A DNA stretch of 64,000 nucleotides from Pardosa pseudoannulata (lineage: Eukaryota; Arthropoda; Arachnida; Araneae; Lycosidae): contig CM063506.1 in assembly GCA_032207245.1 (NCBI GenBank), positions 42,172,471-42,236,470 on the forward strand, read 5' to 3'. Made by a program: the position numbers and the translations under genes. Positions 32,271 to 44,487 of this stretch are shown here, one piece after another. Numbering within the stretch: position 1 is the stretch's first letter; the number at the start of each line of letters is the position of its first letter. The notes under the pieces were generated by a model. That model did no database searches, was not told the DNA's origin, and was given only the letters and a program-made list of their open reading frames with translations.

Positions 32271-34001
32271 TATTTACCACCTCTTTAGAACAGTCAACTT
32301 TATCAAATGGCATGATTTTCACTTTGAAAGAAAATCCAAAAATTACGAGAGTTTTTATAGCGATTTTAATAATAAATTTATGGATTATAAGCCAATTTCT
32401 CTCTTTCCCCCTCTCTCTCATTCATTCACACACAAATAATTAACTGGTAAATATTTATCTTAACTGATCACATGAGATATAATCCATATTTTTTAGCTAC
32501 CAGAGCTTGCTTAGCACCGTAATTTTACTACAATCATATTGTGGAAGGCAACCAACTGAAACACCAAGACCAGGTAGATACTTATCAAAAACCATTAATT
32601 TTCATCTCAGGGTCGGCAAACTGACGGACACGTCTCACTCAGCAAGAGACCGCAATACATTCGTGAAAATGCCGTCTTGAGGAGTGGATAATTCGTGCTT
32701 AATCTCTCACGAGAGACAGTTTGAAATGGCAATTATGCTATGGCCCGTAAAAACAACGACGAAGATTTGCGGCTTTATCCTGAGAGAATTGACAGCTGGG
32801 TTATACAAGGATAAGAAGGCCGTACATAGAATTATGAATTCATTTTTTAGAACACTTTGAGAAGTTTAGTTCTAAAAAAGTGTTTAGAAGTAGAATTCTA
32901 AACACTTTGAGAAGTGTAGAACGAATGCAATCTCTAATAATCATGTCCTTGGGCAGTTAAGATTAGAGAAATAAAACATGGATTTTGAAGAACTCTCTGT
33001 CACTCTGCACACAAAACACGTGTGTTTGTGTTATATTTTAACCATAACTAAACAACTTAATTATAACTGTATTCTAAAATAAATTTCTAGTGATTCTATC
33101 CTTTCAATTAGAACCTTTGGGGAAATTCTTTTGTTTCCCTTCTAACTGCGGTAACGTTTGGCGACTTCGCAAAGACCCAAAATTATTTCTACTTATTTCA
33201 ACTATTCTTATATAACTCCTTTGCGTATTTCAGTTTCACTTCTTACGCGTCATGTTGTGATTAATATTATCACTATCCTTAGCTAACTAACTTGTGGTGT
33301 TATTATGAATGTCCGTCATTATCCGAAAAGGCTGTGTGTTGCAGCTCGGTGATGTGCTGCCTTAGCAACGATCTATAATTGCGAAATTGGCTTTCCTGCA
33401 TATACTAGAACTAAATGCTGGAATATCTTGATGCAAAGCATATGAAAATTAAACTCTCTTCAATGCAACTACACTTTAAAGAAATTTATGATAGATAAAT
33501 ATAAAGCCAATTACCCCATTAATATTTTTTATCAATGTATCATTTCACTAAAAATGTTCTTTCTTTCATGTCACCTTTTGTAAGTATTATCTACATTTTT
33601 ATACTACTTTATAGAGTTAAACGTTTATGTTAATCAGTGATAAATAACAGGCCCTTAATTTCTCATTAAGTAATATTTACTCAAGGGTTCCGTCTTTATG
33701 TATATAGTAAGAATTTGGTTCCGCGGGATATATAGTTCGAGTATCACTGTTCTGGAATATTCAGTGCCCTTATACGGTAGTAAGTTTATAATCGAGCTCA
33801 TTTCTATAATCAAAGCATATTTTTGTTTCTGCTTGTGACTATCTTGTTCACCCACTAAACGTCAGACAAGTTGACGACAATAATTCATGCCACCCTTGTC
33901 GCAGCTGTTAGGCAAAATTCTGCTCTCGCTGTACATCAACCACGCACGAATTTCTCACATCCCACCCGCTGTGCACTCTTGCATTGAAGTAAACAGATTA
34001 A
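32271..34001. other. Mostly AT-rich stretch, nothing recognised
   Basis: Contains a pyrimidine-rich tract (about 32400-32435), a CAGGGTCGGCAAACT hAT-like motif at 32610 without a partner, and an imperfect inverted repeat around GAACACTTTGAGAAGT at 32845-32920. No gene. Confidence 0.45.
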
Positions 34002-34370
34002 ATAGATGCATGCTTTGCAAACGCAATTTGTTTATTTATCTCGAAATTTCCAGAAACTTGCGTTTAATGAATTGTGTGGTAAACCATATTATAAATTAGT
34101 TCTAGTGGCTATTAAATGTCCGTATTGAGTAACTGCTTTTTAAATGCAAGAATAAAATTTGAAAGTATATATTCGATGGTAATTCAATAGACGCATGCTT
34201 AGCAAATGCAATTTGTATATTTATCTCGAAATTTCCGGAAACTTGCGTTTAATGAATTATGAGGTAAACCATACTATAAATTAGTTGTGTATCAAGTGCC
34301 CGTATTGAGTAACTGCTGTTTGAACGCAAGGATAAATTTTGAAAGTATATATTCGATTATACTTCACTGA
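34002..34370. repeat. 185-bp tandem duplication
   Basis: Units begin ATAGATGCATGCTT (34002) and ATAGACGCATGCTT (34187). They share TTTATCTCGAAATTTCC, AAACTTGCGTTTAATGAATT, TAAATTAGTT, CCGTATTGAGTAACTGCT and GAAAGTATATATTCGAT. Confidence 0.88.
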
Positions 34371-35435
34371 TTAAAGTATTAAAAGTTGTTTTTAGAGTAA
34401 TTACATCATACCAAACACTTGCACAATATTTGTGAAGCTACAACTTTTCTCCTATTTGATATAAATTTCAGTAATTTGCTGAATGAATTTATGTCGACAT
34501 TATGAACTTTTCAATTTATCTTACAGCAGCGATGTAGCGAAGGTAGGGGGATAGGGTTTTTTAACTCCCCCTTAATTATTACTATACGTTTATTATGTAA
34601 TGATTACTCTATTAATATTGAGATATGGTTTTAAATGGTAGACGCCCAACATAGAAAATGGATTGCTACACCCCCGTCTTATAGTAATGGTTTTCATTGA
34701 ATTACTTCATTTTAATATATCAATATACAAATTCTCTCGATAGAAGAATATTTGGTTATTCTGCAAAGAATGCTTGTTAAGATATTTACATAAAGAGCCT
34801 TGTAAAAATTAAGAATTGAACAGGACTTCGGTAAATAGAAATAATTTGAAGGCCATTGCATCCGATTATTTGACTATTAGCCTTCTGAGTGACATATGGG
34901 TATGTGGGAGAAATGGTCCAATAATATTTAAGGTTTCATAGCATGGTGTTGCCAAATTCAGCTAACAAATTCAGAGTAGTAAAGTAGTGAAAAAGAAGAT
35001 GAAATGGTTGCAAACCACATTTAGTCGGTAAAATACATAACAGATTCGAAAGATGAGGAACAGAAAAAACTAATAAAAAGTAGGAAAACATTTAATGTAT
35101 GGTAGAATTTTAATATAAACAAAGAATCACAGTTAAACGTCAAAAATTAGACGACAAGAGAGCTTCATTGGAACTGTTCGGAAATGTGACGACAGTCATA
35201 AGCACAGTCGACACTGACGGAATTCTGAAAGCGTTCAAACATACCGGTGCCTTGGCAATGTCTGTTGAAAAGACAACGATCCGTGCTGTGCGATCCTTCA
35301 GTGTATCCATTGGGATACATTGTCTGTATTATAAACATGCTTTACGTCAAAAAAAGGTTCTATTTCTTATTGGTCCTCTTTGTTCAACTTAACACCAAAC
35401 CCTTCATAACCATTTTTTGCGATATTCATCGATTA
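34371..35435. other. AT-rich stretch with a 74-codon ORF of unknown nature
   Basis: ORF 35168-35392 starts MELFGNVTTVISTVDTDGIL. The first about 45 residues look compositionally protein-like, but there is no domain I recognise and no evident splice context. Not called as a gene. Confidence 0.3.
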
Positions 35436-35953
35436 AACGTAGTTTGCCATCGGGGACGGCTCAAAGGCTTGGAAAACGGACTCCTTTCCGGGGTGACATT
35501 TTGTCTCGTAGAAAACTTTTATTAGGAAGAAAATTGTATAAAAATATTTCCAAAATAATTTTTTTTATAGAAAGCCAGGCACATATTTATTTCATTGTTT
35601 CGAATTAATTGCAATGGCAACCAGTACAAGTAAGTTGTATAAGATATAAGAATTTAATATTTAAGAAAGATTGCGCTGCGGAGCTATTTGTTGTGTCAAG
35701 TATATAACATAACTCTGGTAGATGTTTGCTTTGACAGGATTTTCGCAGTCTTATTATAAAAGCAAATGCATTGATTATATTGTTTTATTTGAGCTAGTAG
35801 TACATTAAGTGCGGTGTGCATACTAAACTGAGTGTTTCGTCTAGGCAATTCATGGTAAATAACTTTATGCTGTTTTGCAAACTATACACTGTTTTGCAAA
35901 AAAAGTCCGAAAGGGACGACATTTTACATCTCTGTCCGGGACGGCAAAACTGC
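35436..35953. mobile_element. Possible MITE with GTTTTGCCGTC-type ends
   Basis: Left GTTTGCCATCGGGGACGG and right (reversed) GTTTTGCCGTCCCGGACAG form an imperfect inverted pair. The motif GGGACGACATTTTAC-TCTC near the right end echoes GGGGTGACATTTTGTCTC near the left. No target duplication is defined. The right end runs into a tandem array. Confidence 0.4.
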
Positions 35954-36293
35954 TCTAGCCAGCTTTGTTAGTTCTATGGTAATTTTTTTAAAAATCTTAA
36001 TGCAGCCTACTATCTTCTCTGTGAAATTGTCAGTCGAATTCGGTAGCACCTTGTGTAAAACTGCTATAGCCAACCTTATTTGCGACTCCATGTTCTAAGT
36101 AATTTTTTATCCTATTGCTGCCTACTATCCCCCCTGTGAAATTGTCAGTCGAATTCGGTAGCACCTTGTGTAAAGTGCAATAGACAGCTTTATTTGTCAC
36201 AACATTTCTATGGTAATTTTTTATTCTATTGCTGCCTACTAACTCCCTTTGAAATTGTCAAATTCAGTAGCACCCTGTATAAATGCGAGAGTT
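35950..36293. repeat. Three tandem units of about 114 bp
   Basis: Units share CAGCTTTATTTG, ATGGTAATTTTTTA, TTGCTGCCTACTA, CTGTGAAATTGTCAGTCGAA and TTCGGTAGCACCTTGTGTAAA. The GCCTACT landmark falls at 36005, 36120 and 36234. The third unit is slightly shortened. Confidence 0.87.
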
Positions 36294-37071
36294 ATATAAA
36301 TTACTGACGATAAAAGATGGAAAACATTATTTTTAAGTTTGAAAATAAAAAATATCTAAGACTTAGAGAGCAACCGGAGTAGGGATCTTAAGAGATAAAA
36401 TAAGATCATCATAAAAACAATTAAGAGCTGTCAAATATAGAAAATGAAAATAATTTGAAACTGCAAATCGATTTCGCAAAATGTTCCCTCGTGTCAAATT
36501 GTCGGAAGGATTTTTAAAGTTGGATAAAAAGAAATTTTTTCAATCAAATTTCTCTTCTCCAACTTTACACTGACACGAAAATAAATACATTTAGTATTTA
36601 TTTTTAAAGGGCACCTTCGGTATTAAATGAGTAGCTAAAAGATATATTTTAATTTTTTTTTAATTTACGCAATAAATATAATGGATAAACAAGACACTTA
36701 CATTTATAAACAAGTCTTCTGCTGTAGAGCGGTTAGAGGTATATTTTACTCAAATAAAGAGTTATATACAAAATTTTCAAAGAACACATACCTGAAAATA
36801 AGAAAGACATTTATTATATTAGTAAAATATAAATTGTTTAAAAAAATTTTATTTTTTCGCAATTTTGAAACTATTAACAACTACATAAAACTTCATTAGT
36901 TGTCTAAAATAAATTTTTAATGCAAATATTAACATTCAATTTTCTATAAAACAATAATAAAAGCTATTTAAAACAAACATTAAAACTGACCAAAAACCTG
37001 CCACAAAATATCAAATTCTGAATGTTGCACTTAAGAAAAACTAACAGCTTTCACGAGACAATATTAAATTG
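36294..37071. other. AT-rich stretch, nothing recognised
   Basis: One 72-codon ORF of Lys/Ile/Phe-rich low-complexity sequence. No repeats or RNA gene seen. Confidence 0.5.
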
Positions 37072-39016
37072 ACTAGCATATAGTCCGTCATATGACGGGG
37101 TTAGTAAAATTTTTAATTTTCAACAACTGTAAAGTACACTAGGTGGCAGGTATAAAAATGGTTTGGTTTTTGGCTGAGAATTATCTAGTACACGGTCAAT
37201 AATTTGTTTATCATCATACTTCTCTAAAGTCTGCCGAAAATGTGAACGCAGTTTGGAACATTGAATTCATTTAGTCAAATCGTGTGGTTATGTATAAAAA
37301 ACAAACACACAAACGAACAAACTGCTTAATTTTCAAAGATATATAACTTAAACGCTAGATATTTATTAGTCTGTGAAATAGACTCCTAGATTTTCATGAA
37401 AAGAATTTATTGTTAATACCGGTGATAAAATTTTCATTACAACAAAAAGTAATCGATGATTAAATTTAAAATTATCACATATGTACCTAATCTATTATCT
37501 AGGCCAAATATAAAAGAAAATTATTTACGTAATATCGAAGTTCAGGGATAAAAAGTATGAAAATAATGCAGAGGATATATAAATAAATTAAAATAAGAAA
37601 TGATTAAACGAGATGGTTAAAGGTATGACGTCATAATGTTAGAAAAAATGCTATTTTTACTTATTAATTATGTGATAAATTGATAAATTTAAGCGCCTGC
37701 TCTTAAACGGGGGAAATAGGGCTTGAAATAATGGCATTTAACCCTTGAAAAGGAGGGAAGGGGTGGATTTTGAACGTTTTAAAGACTTGCTTTGAATTTT
37801 GCTAACCTTAACTCATCAAATATCCAATATGGATGCTCCTATCCATTCAAGCTCCAACCGCTTCATAAATTGGAGGTCAGACGGACAGATAACTTAGGCT
37901 ATCATTATACAGGGTAGCATCAATAAATCTGATATTAAATCAGGTCCCACAAACATTTTTCATTATTTTCCATTATATTCAACGTACACAGTACGGTCAA
38001 TTATAAGTATACAGTCATATCTGCCTACCAGATAAAAAATTAATGTTTATAGTGCGCGAGTGTGACATTTCCTCTCAATTATACTCACGTCAATTTATAA
38101 ACAACAAAAATAATATTTTTTACCTGTAAAATATATTAGTGCAATAACTACATCTTACTTCATAAATAAATACAAATACATTTCAGTTAAATTAAATAAC
38201 ATGCTCTCCAATGCTTACAGTTTTCCCAATTTTCATGGGTTAAAAAAAGTAACTAAAAATTTACAACAGGTCGTAAGATAAAAATTGATATAATACAAAT
38301 TTAATTAAACATTTTGAATAATAAAAATATTTTCAATTACATTGCTCAAATAATCGCAGTACGTCTCACTACAGCGACAGAACGCGAGAAATTCCCGTAT
38401 TTTCTGCTCTTCTCGCATTAAAATATTATTACCGTGTGAAATTTGAGTACTTTATAAACCAGCTTCATTCAGCGTAAAACTCACGTATTTCGAAAAATTC
38501 CTCCCTCTTTATATTTTGGATAAATCAGTTTATTTATACGCAAAATTCTCGCGTTCTTCTATTTTTACTAAATCTTTTCATTCCAAGCGAAATTCTTTAT
38601 CCTTATTTCCCTTCCGAGTGTTATTCGTGTTATTACAGTAGGAATACACAAAAGTCTTTCACATACAGCTGAAATAAGCAGGAAATTGCCAATACCCCCT
38701 AAACTAGATGGCTGACATTACACTGTAAACATGACCTTTCCCCTTTCTGTGGAATTTGGCAGCAAAAAAACATGTACTTCGAATTAGTGCGAGCTGAAAT
38801 TCTTTGTAGGAAGAAACTATCCTCTAATAGTCCTCTATCCTAAACTAGCCTAAGTTATCTGTCCATGTGCCCTCGAATTTATGAAGCGATTGGATCTGGA
38901 AAGGATAGAGGCATCCATATTGGATTCTTGATGAATTAGGGTTAGCAACGTTCGAAATTCACCTTCCCCGCTTTTGTAGCTTTTAATGCCATTATTTCAA
39001 GCCCTATTTTCCTCGG

Positions 39017-39656
39017 TTAACACTTCGCGTGCGGGCAACGTATTTTTACATTTTTTGCAGTCTGTCCCTGGTCACGTAAAAATACGTATTTAGTAGATTT
39101 GTGGTGGATACCCGCTAACCACCACAAATCTACTAAATACGTATAATTATATGTATGTGTATATGTGACATTATATACGTGTTGCTTGCGTTGTTATGCA
39201 ACGCTTTGCATTATTTCTTTCCACAAGTTATGATTGTCGAGTTACTCTTTGTTGCGTTATTTCGTCTTCAATCGAATTCCTAGCCCCAGAAAGTACAATT
39301 AGTGTTTTGTAAATTTGAACTTGGTTTGTTATTCTTGAATACAAAATTGAGAAATTGAGCCGTTGGGACAAAGATAGTGATGAAAAAATATAAAAATATG
39401 CGCTGACAGATCATCGGACTTTAATTTTAGAAATCGTTTATTTGTGAATTCGTAAAAATAGTCTTTTTTTTTTGTTAAATAATCATACAGCATATATTCA
39501 AGCGTAAAATAAAAAAAAAGTTTCGTTCATAAAAACAAAGTAGTTTTCGATTTACTGCGATTTTTTCTGAATAACTAAACTTTCGCGCGATTCACGAAAA
39601 AACGCACGCTGCACGCATAAGTTGGCGGTGAAGTATACCCGCATGCCAAGTGTTAA
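39017..39656. mobile_element. piggyBac-like MITE nested in the long-TIR element (P4)
   Basis: TTAA at both edges (39017-39020, 39653-39656). Inverted ends CACTTCGCGTGCGGG and, reversed, CACTTGGCATGCGGG. The left arm of the host element has the same site undisturbed with a single TTAA (37703-37706, CTGCTCTTAAACGGGG), which is a true empty site. It contains a 25-bp perfect hairpin (39083-39143). No transposase remnant recognised. Confidence 0.9.
39083..39143. repeat. Perfect 25-bp hairpin inside P4
   Basis: TACGTATTTAGTAGATTTGTGGTGG (39083-39107) pairs perfectly with 39119-39143 around an 11-base loop. A perfect stem in otherwise diverged DNA implies recent origin or maintenance. Confidence 0.92.
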
Positions 39657-40291
39657 GAGCAAGCGATTAAATTAACAATTTATCACATTATAAGTAGATA
39701 AAAATACCATTTTTTTCTTGCATTATGACGTCACTCCTTTAAATATCTCCTCTAATCATTTCTTATTTTAAATTAATTAAATATCATCTGCATTATTTTC
39801 ATACGTTTTATCGTGGTACTTAGATACTATGCAAATAATTTGCTTTTATATTTGGCTTAAATAAAAGATTAGGTACATATGTGATATTTTTAAATTTAAT
39901 CACATTCATTATTTTTTGTTGCAATAAAGATTTTAACACCGGTATTAACAACAAATTCTACCTCCAGGGTGTAGTAGAAATGATAGTTTCATTCCTTTTC
40001 TTCCATTAATTATACTGTGGCAAAAAATTGGGAAAAACTTAACGAAAATTTCGACGTAGCTAAGAAAACTTTGAATTACCTTTCTAAATGAATTCAACGT
40101 GATTCTAAATTGCATTCACAGTATTTGTAGACTTTAGAGGAGTAAGAAGATAAACAAATCATTGAGCGTGTACCAGATAATTCTCAGCCAAAAAACAAAC
40201 CATTTTTTTTTATCTGCCTCATAGAGTACTTTACAGTTCTGGAAACTTAAAAATTCTACTGATCCCGTCATATGACAGGCTATACGCTAGT

Positions 40292-40580
40292 AGAATAAAT
40301 AGTAACCATCTAAGCTATGATGCAATTTTGGAGGCGTGTTTTCTATCAATCTTTAGAAATCTCACTTAACTTTTAAAAATTTCACTCTTTCTGAGAAAGG
40401 ATGAGAAATTCTCTTATTTTTTCAGTAATGAGAAACCCTTTATCATACAATTAAGTAAATGAGAAAGAAATCAGCACATATGTTAATTGTAACAATTTGC
40501 TTTCTCCAAGATAATTGTTACAAATTCACACAGTCCGATATTACAAGACGCAATAAGATTATTATTTTATTTCCTTGAGA
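40292..40580. other. AT-rich stretch, nothing recognised
   Basis: Short repeated AGAAAT/GAGAAA motifs; no gene. Confidence 0.4.
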
Positions 40581-41230
40581 CAATCAAGCGCCAAAGCGGG
40601 CCCATTTGGCTGTGCATTTGGCCCTCCAGGCATACCCTGACGGCGGTGGGCAGATTGCAAGTACTGGGCCACTCCAATACGCAGTCGATGTTTCAAAAAA
40701 CCAGGAGCGCGCCCGTCGCGCAGCAGGCTCCAACATGAGGCGAACGCAGCCGAGTAGCGCTGGAGAGTGACGAGAATTTCGAAAACCTTCAGATGTTGGA
40801 CTTAGTAATGATGGCGCGAACCACGCGAACCTAGAAGAAGAGCCAAGCAAGTGAAAGAGAATGAATTAGCTCGTTGACGAATGAATTACCTATTGAAGAG
40901 AAAAAGGAAAACCAAACAAGAAGAACAGGAAATTTTGAGAGGCGACAGACACAATCCTGGCAAAGCCTCCTAGACATAACAAGCCGTAATGTATTGCTGG
41001 GGAGTAGCTGTGACGTCACAAGTGGGGTCCCACGTGTAGTCGGTGTGCTTTTGTGATCTCGCTATGTATTTAAGCCATTAGTATTTGAATCGGAATATTT
41101 TTGTTGTTTAAAGTATCAGTTCATCCTGTATTTGCTATTTAATCTTCGACAGTACGCTTGAACCTTAAACTTTATATCAGAATATGAAATAATGAGTTTC
41201 ATCTGACTTATTTGCAACAGTGTTAAAATC
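40581..41230 (+). other. GC-richer island, possible LTR-retroelement relic
   Basis: Clearly richer in GC than its surroundings. Around 40650 a frame-shifted CKY-x-GHSNTQS-x-CFKK reading could be a decayed CCHC zinc knuckle of a Gag-like protein. From 41009, TGTGACGTCACAAG begins a 210-bp segment ending TTTGCAACA that starts with TG, ends with CA and contains a TATTTAA box, as an LTR would. No second LTR is present in the window and the zinc-knuckle reading requires a frameshift, so this remains tentative. Confidence 0.3.
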
Positions 41231-42540
41231 TAGGAGGCTTTGATCCTGTGCCTCTGGACCATCACTCGGGGATCATTGTGACGGACCTTTGGCCCACCCT
41301 GCGGGACCTTCCTGATTCGGCGTACCCGAAAAATAACTCTTTGGAAGCTCACATTAGCTCCAGGGAATTGATATTGTTCTTCTTTGTTTAAAATCTTAAA
41401 AGCCTTTGACATTCAGACGTGAGAAAAATCGTAATAATAACAACGATAATATTTAAAAATAGTCGAGGTACTACTATATAGACAAAACTATTCTTAATTT
41501 CACTACTCGACTAGAAAAAAATTTAATACTTTTTTATTTCAGGAAGGAGGAAATATACAACTTTCTTCGAGGTTTACGTCAAAAGCACGAGTAGCATTAT
41601 ACTACTTTAAACTAAATTTAAAATTCTTTTCCAAAACCTCTTGAGATTAAGACATGAGTTTAAAGTATTCGCATATAAAACTATAAAGATTTGAGGTTTC
41701 CTAGCGAAATAAATTCCTAGGAATAAGTTTAGTGCTCCTCAGATTTTCTTCTGGCTTTTCATCTAATCAATGAGTTACGAACTTTTAACCTTTTATAAAC
41801 CAAGAACTTCAGAAATAAGGAAATTCGTCTTAGATTTTTTCCCTTTGTTATTTGAACTCTAAAATATATCTCTCCTTGTGATTATAAGGAAAAAGTAAAT
41901 TATTTCTTGTATCAATTCGTTTATTTTTTTAATTAATAGTATACCAATGACTGGCAAATTTTTACTGAAAATATACTTTTAATAATTATTATAATTAACA
42001 CTGTTATTATCTGAGAACTGTCCACTATACTTTACTACTATACGGATTTCATGTTGTATTTATTTTTGGTATGTAAATATTTAACTACTTTGATTTTATA
42101 AATATATATACATGTGTATGCGGTGATATTTCAACAAAATTAACCACTTTTAAATATAATTATATTCTAAAATAAATTTTTACGATTCTGTATCTAAAAA
42201 GACATTCATTAGAGGAAACCCCTATTATATTCATAAATTACAGCACCCTACTGATAAGCGTCAAATTAGCAACCTCTTTTTATCTTTACTCAGCTTTTCT
42301 TACACAACTCTCTTTTAGGAGTCTAGTGCATTTCATGAAGTCAGTGGCACCCTAATGTAATTTCCTTGTAACTTTTGTAATAGACGACTAAATCCTTCCC
42401 GACTATTTTAAAGATATTTATTGTTCGCTTTGTAGCCAAATGACTTGATATTTGCTGCTGATAAAACCTCGGTCCAAAATTTTGTGTCTCCTCTCTTCCT
42501 ATATACCAATACACGTTACGAAGAACAGCAAGGGTGCAAC
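41231..42540. other. AT-rich stretch with one GC-richer patch
   Basis: 41235-41360 (GATCCTGTGCCTCTGGACC...) continues the composition of the preceding island and holds a 60-codon reverse ORF with no motif. The rest is AT-rich without recognised features. Confidence 0.4.
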
Positions 42541-42552
42541 AGAAACCTATTT

Positions 42553-42586
42553 TATATATATGTATATATATGTATATATATGTATA

Positions 42587-42646
<60 letters not shown>
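42553..42646. repeat. TA microsatellite with TATATATG start
   Basis: Several TATATATG units followed by an uninterrupted TA run of about 55 bp. The ORFs encoding YIYIYI repeats on both strands are artefacts of this run. Confidence 0.97.
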
Positions 42647-42648
<2 letters not shown>

Positions 42649-42911
42649 ATGCTATTAAAAGGTAAAACACTTTATCTTTATTTCTTTTTTAAATTGGAGT
42701 ACATAATATTTATACAGCCTATGTTGCAAATACTACAATCAAAAGAATTTGCATCGAATGAAAGGGAATCAAAAGAACAAAAAGGTTTATGCAGAGAAAT
42801 TGTCTTCTTATGACCAACGTATCATAAAATTGCTATAGACGCAGTGATTTCACTCATCAATCCAGCGTCGCCTCCACGCGATGATCTCCGGTTGATATTG
42901 AGAGACGATAT

Positions 42912-43478
42912 TTAACCCCTTCCGGTATGATTTAATAATGAAAAACTGTGCATGAAATAACCATTTAATTTTTATTTAAAAAACTTGTTTTATTTTACAA
43001 TTCTTACATATTCTTAATTAAAATGAACTTTTTACACAGCGTTAAATGATATCAGAAATAGTAAAATTAAGAAAATATCAAAGCAAAACATTAATAAGGT
43101 ATACAGATAATAGTCTTCAAGCTAGTGGTACTTTTCAAAACAAAGTGCAAAGGAATTCTGAATTGTTTACACCGCCAAGTAGTCTCACTTTTAATTTGAT
43201 TCTTGTAACACACACGGCATTTCTTAGTAGGTTTTCTTTTATTCTGACTCATTAATTTGGCAATGACTTGTACCAAGTAAACAATATGCAATAGTGACTT
43301 GTGATTTTCACAAGTGATAAAAGTGTTGCCAAATTCAGTACACTAGAAATTTGAAACTATATTAATTATCATATTTAACAGTAACTTTAATCGCATGACG
43401 AGTGTAGCTCGTCATTGTGCGGTATGGAATGAAAAACGAATGACGAGCTAGACTCGTCATTTTACCGGAAGGGGTTAA
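42912..43478 (-). mobile_element. piggyBac-type deletion derivative (P5)
   Basis: TTAA at both edges (42912-42915, 43475-43478) with inverted ends CCCCTTCCGGTA, identical for 12 bases. The right arm holds two palindromic motifs, ATGACGAGTGTAGCTCGTCAT (43396) and ATGACGAGCTAGACTCGTCAT (43440). The reverse strand encodes a transposase C-terminal remnant. The element is thus oriented right to left. Confidence 0.88.
43091..43252 (-). pseudogene. Cysteine-rich C-terminal remnant of piggyBac transposase
   Basis: From the internal Met the frame reads MSQNKRKPTKKCRVCYKNQI then KSETTWRCKQFRIPLHF. The pattern K-C-R-V-C-Y-K-N-x-I-x3-E-T-x2-x-C is the start of the terminal zinc-binding domain of piggyBac transposases. 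The second half of the domain is out of register and the catalytic part is gone. Confidence 0.72.
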
Positions 43479-44226
43479 TAAGTGATCTGAACGTTTTATT
43501 TTAATTTTTAAATGCTAGATTTAATTATCAGATGGCGTAATCGGCAACGGTTTTCACAACGGCAAGTCCTATAGCATTTACGAGCTGGTTCTCAATGGGT
43601 TAATGCCGTCTTCATCTAAATCTAACCTTAATTGGTAAAACTATGTTATGAGGTCAATACATTAATCACTTTTCTTTGTTATTTCTGAAGTTATCAATAA
43701 AAATTTTTATTTAATAAGGTAACAAAATGGTTTACGATAGATATATCACAATAGCAATTTTGACGGCAAGTATAATTTACTACGGACTTATGGAGAAAAC
43801 AACACCTAACCTAAATATGGACATCCATAGTTTCGTAAATCTTGAAGTACCTAGTAAAAAATAGGTAAAATAGAGGTAAAGTAAAAGGATTTGATTTCTT
43901 AAAAAATTAATTAGAGTTGCAAACTAATATACTAGATACGTGCGCATTTTAACTCTGTAATTAAAATTAATAGCATAAAAGTTTTTTTGGGGGGAGGGGG
44001 GAATCTTTGAATAATCCGTATAAAAGACCATGCATTTTAATTCATAGTCCGTGATACAGTCTGTTGTGTCTCTGAAAACATTTCAACCAGAGAAATTAAC
44101 AACGAACAATGCCTTGTTTTCAGTAACCGTGTGGGTCCACCAGGTGCCAAAATCAATAAAAATATTAAAGTTAAATAATAAAATATTTTCCTGATATTTG
44201 TGCCGTTTGTGAATATGCATCTTTCG
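43479..44226. other. AT-rich stretch, nothing recognised
   Basis: A poly-G/A tract near 43990. No coding or repeat structure seen. Confidence 0.5.
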
Positions 44227-44487
44227 TTATTTAATTTAGTACGTATACCTCTTCTAGATTCGTATCCTTCAAAGCTCTTACTATCATCCTTGCAAAGTGC
44301 TATCTCTCATTCCGTATGTTTTTGGACGTAACACACGTTTCCGCAAGCTTATGGACCGTATTATTTAACTTAGTACGTATACCTCTTCTAGATTCGTATC
44401 CTTCAAAGCTCTTACAATCATCCTTGGAAAGTGCTCCCTCTCATTCCGTGTGTTTTTGGACGTAACACACGTTTTCGCAAGGTTATG
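44227..44487. repeat. 134-bp tandem duplication
   Basis: Units start TTATTTAATTTAGTACGTAT (44227) and at 44361. They are almost identical through CTAGATTCGTATCCTTCAAAG, CTCATTCCGT and TTTTTGGACGTAACACACG. Recent duplication. Confidence 0.92.

Larger units (their letters stand above)
37072..40291. mobile_element. 3.2-kb element with inverted repeats of about 800 bp
   Basis: The left arm (37072-37902) matches, in reverse, the right arm (about 38846-40291). The outermost bases are ACTAGCATATAG and, reversed, ACTAGCGTATAG, followed by the near-perfect palindrome CCGTCATATGACGG in each arm. Arms share TTTTTGGCTGAGAATTATCT, GTTAATACCGGTG, CACATATGTACCTAATCT and AGGGCTTGAAATAATGGCATT. A 640-bp TTAA element interrupts the right arm. 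The 940-bp centre has no ORF that I recognise. Very long arms and no transposase suggest a foldback-like or Mutator-like non-autonomous element; the superfamily is not established. Confidence 0.82.

Noticed and set aside
35168..35392. 74-codon ORF as a possible exon
   Set aside because: The first part looks protein-like in composition, but nothing can be identified and the C-terminal part is low complexity. A translated search would be needed.
42341..42813. ORFs of 109 and 122 codons with YIYIYI repeats (similar ones at 46925-47458)
   Set aside because: They are translations of TA microsatellites, open on both strands for compositional reasons.
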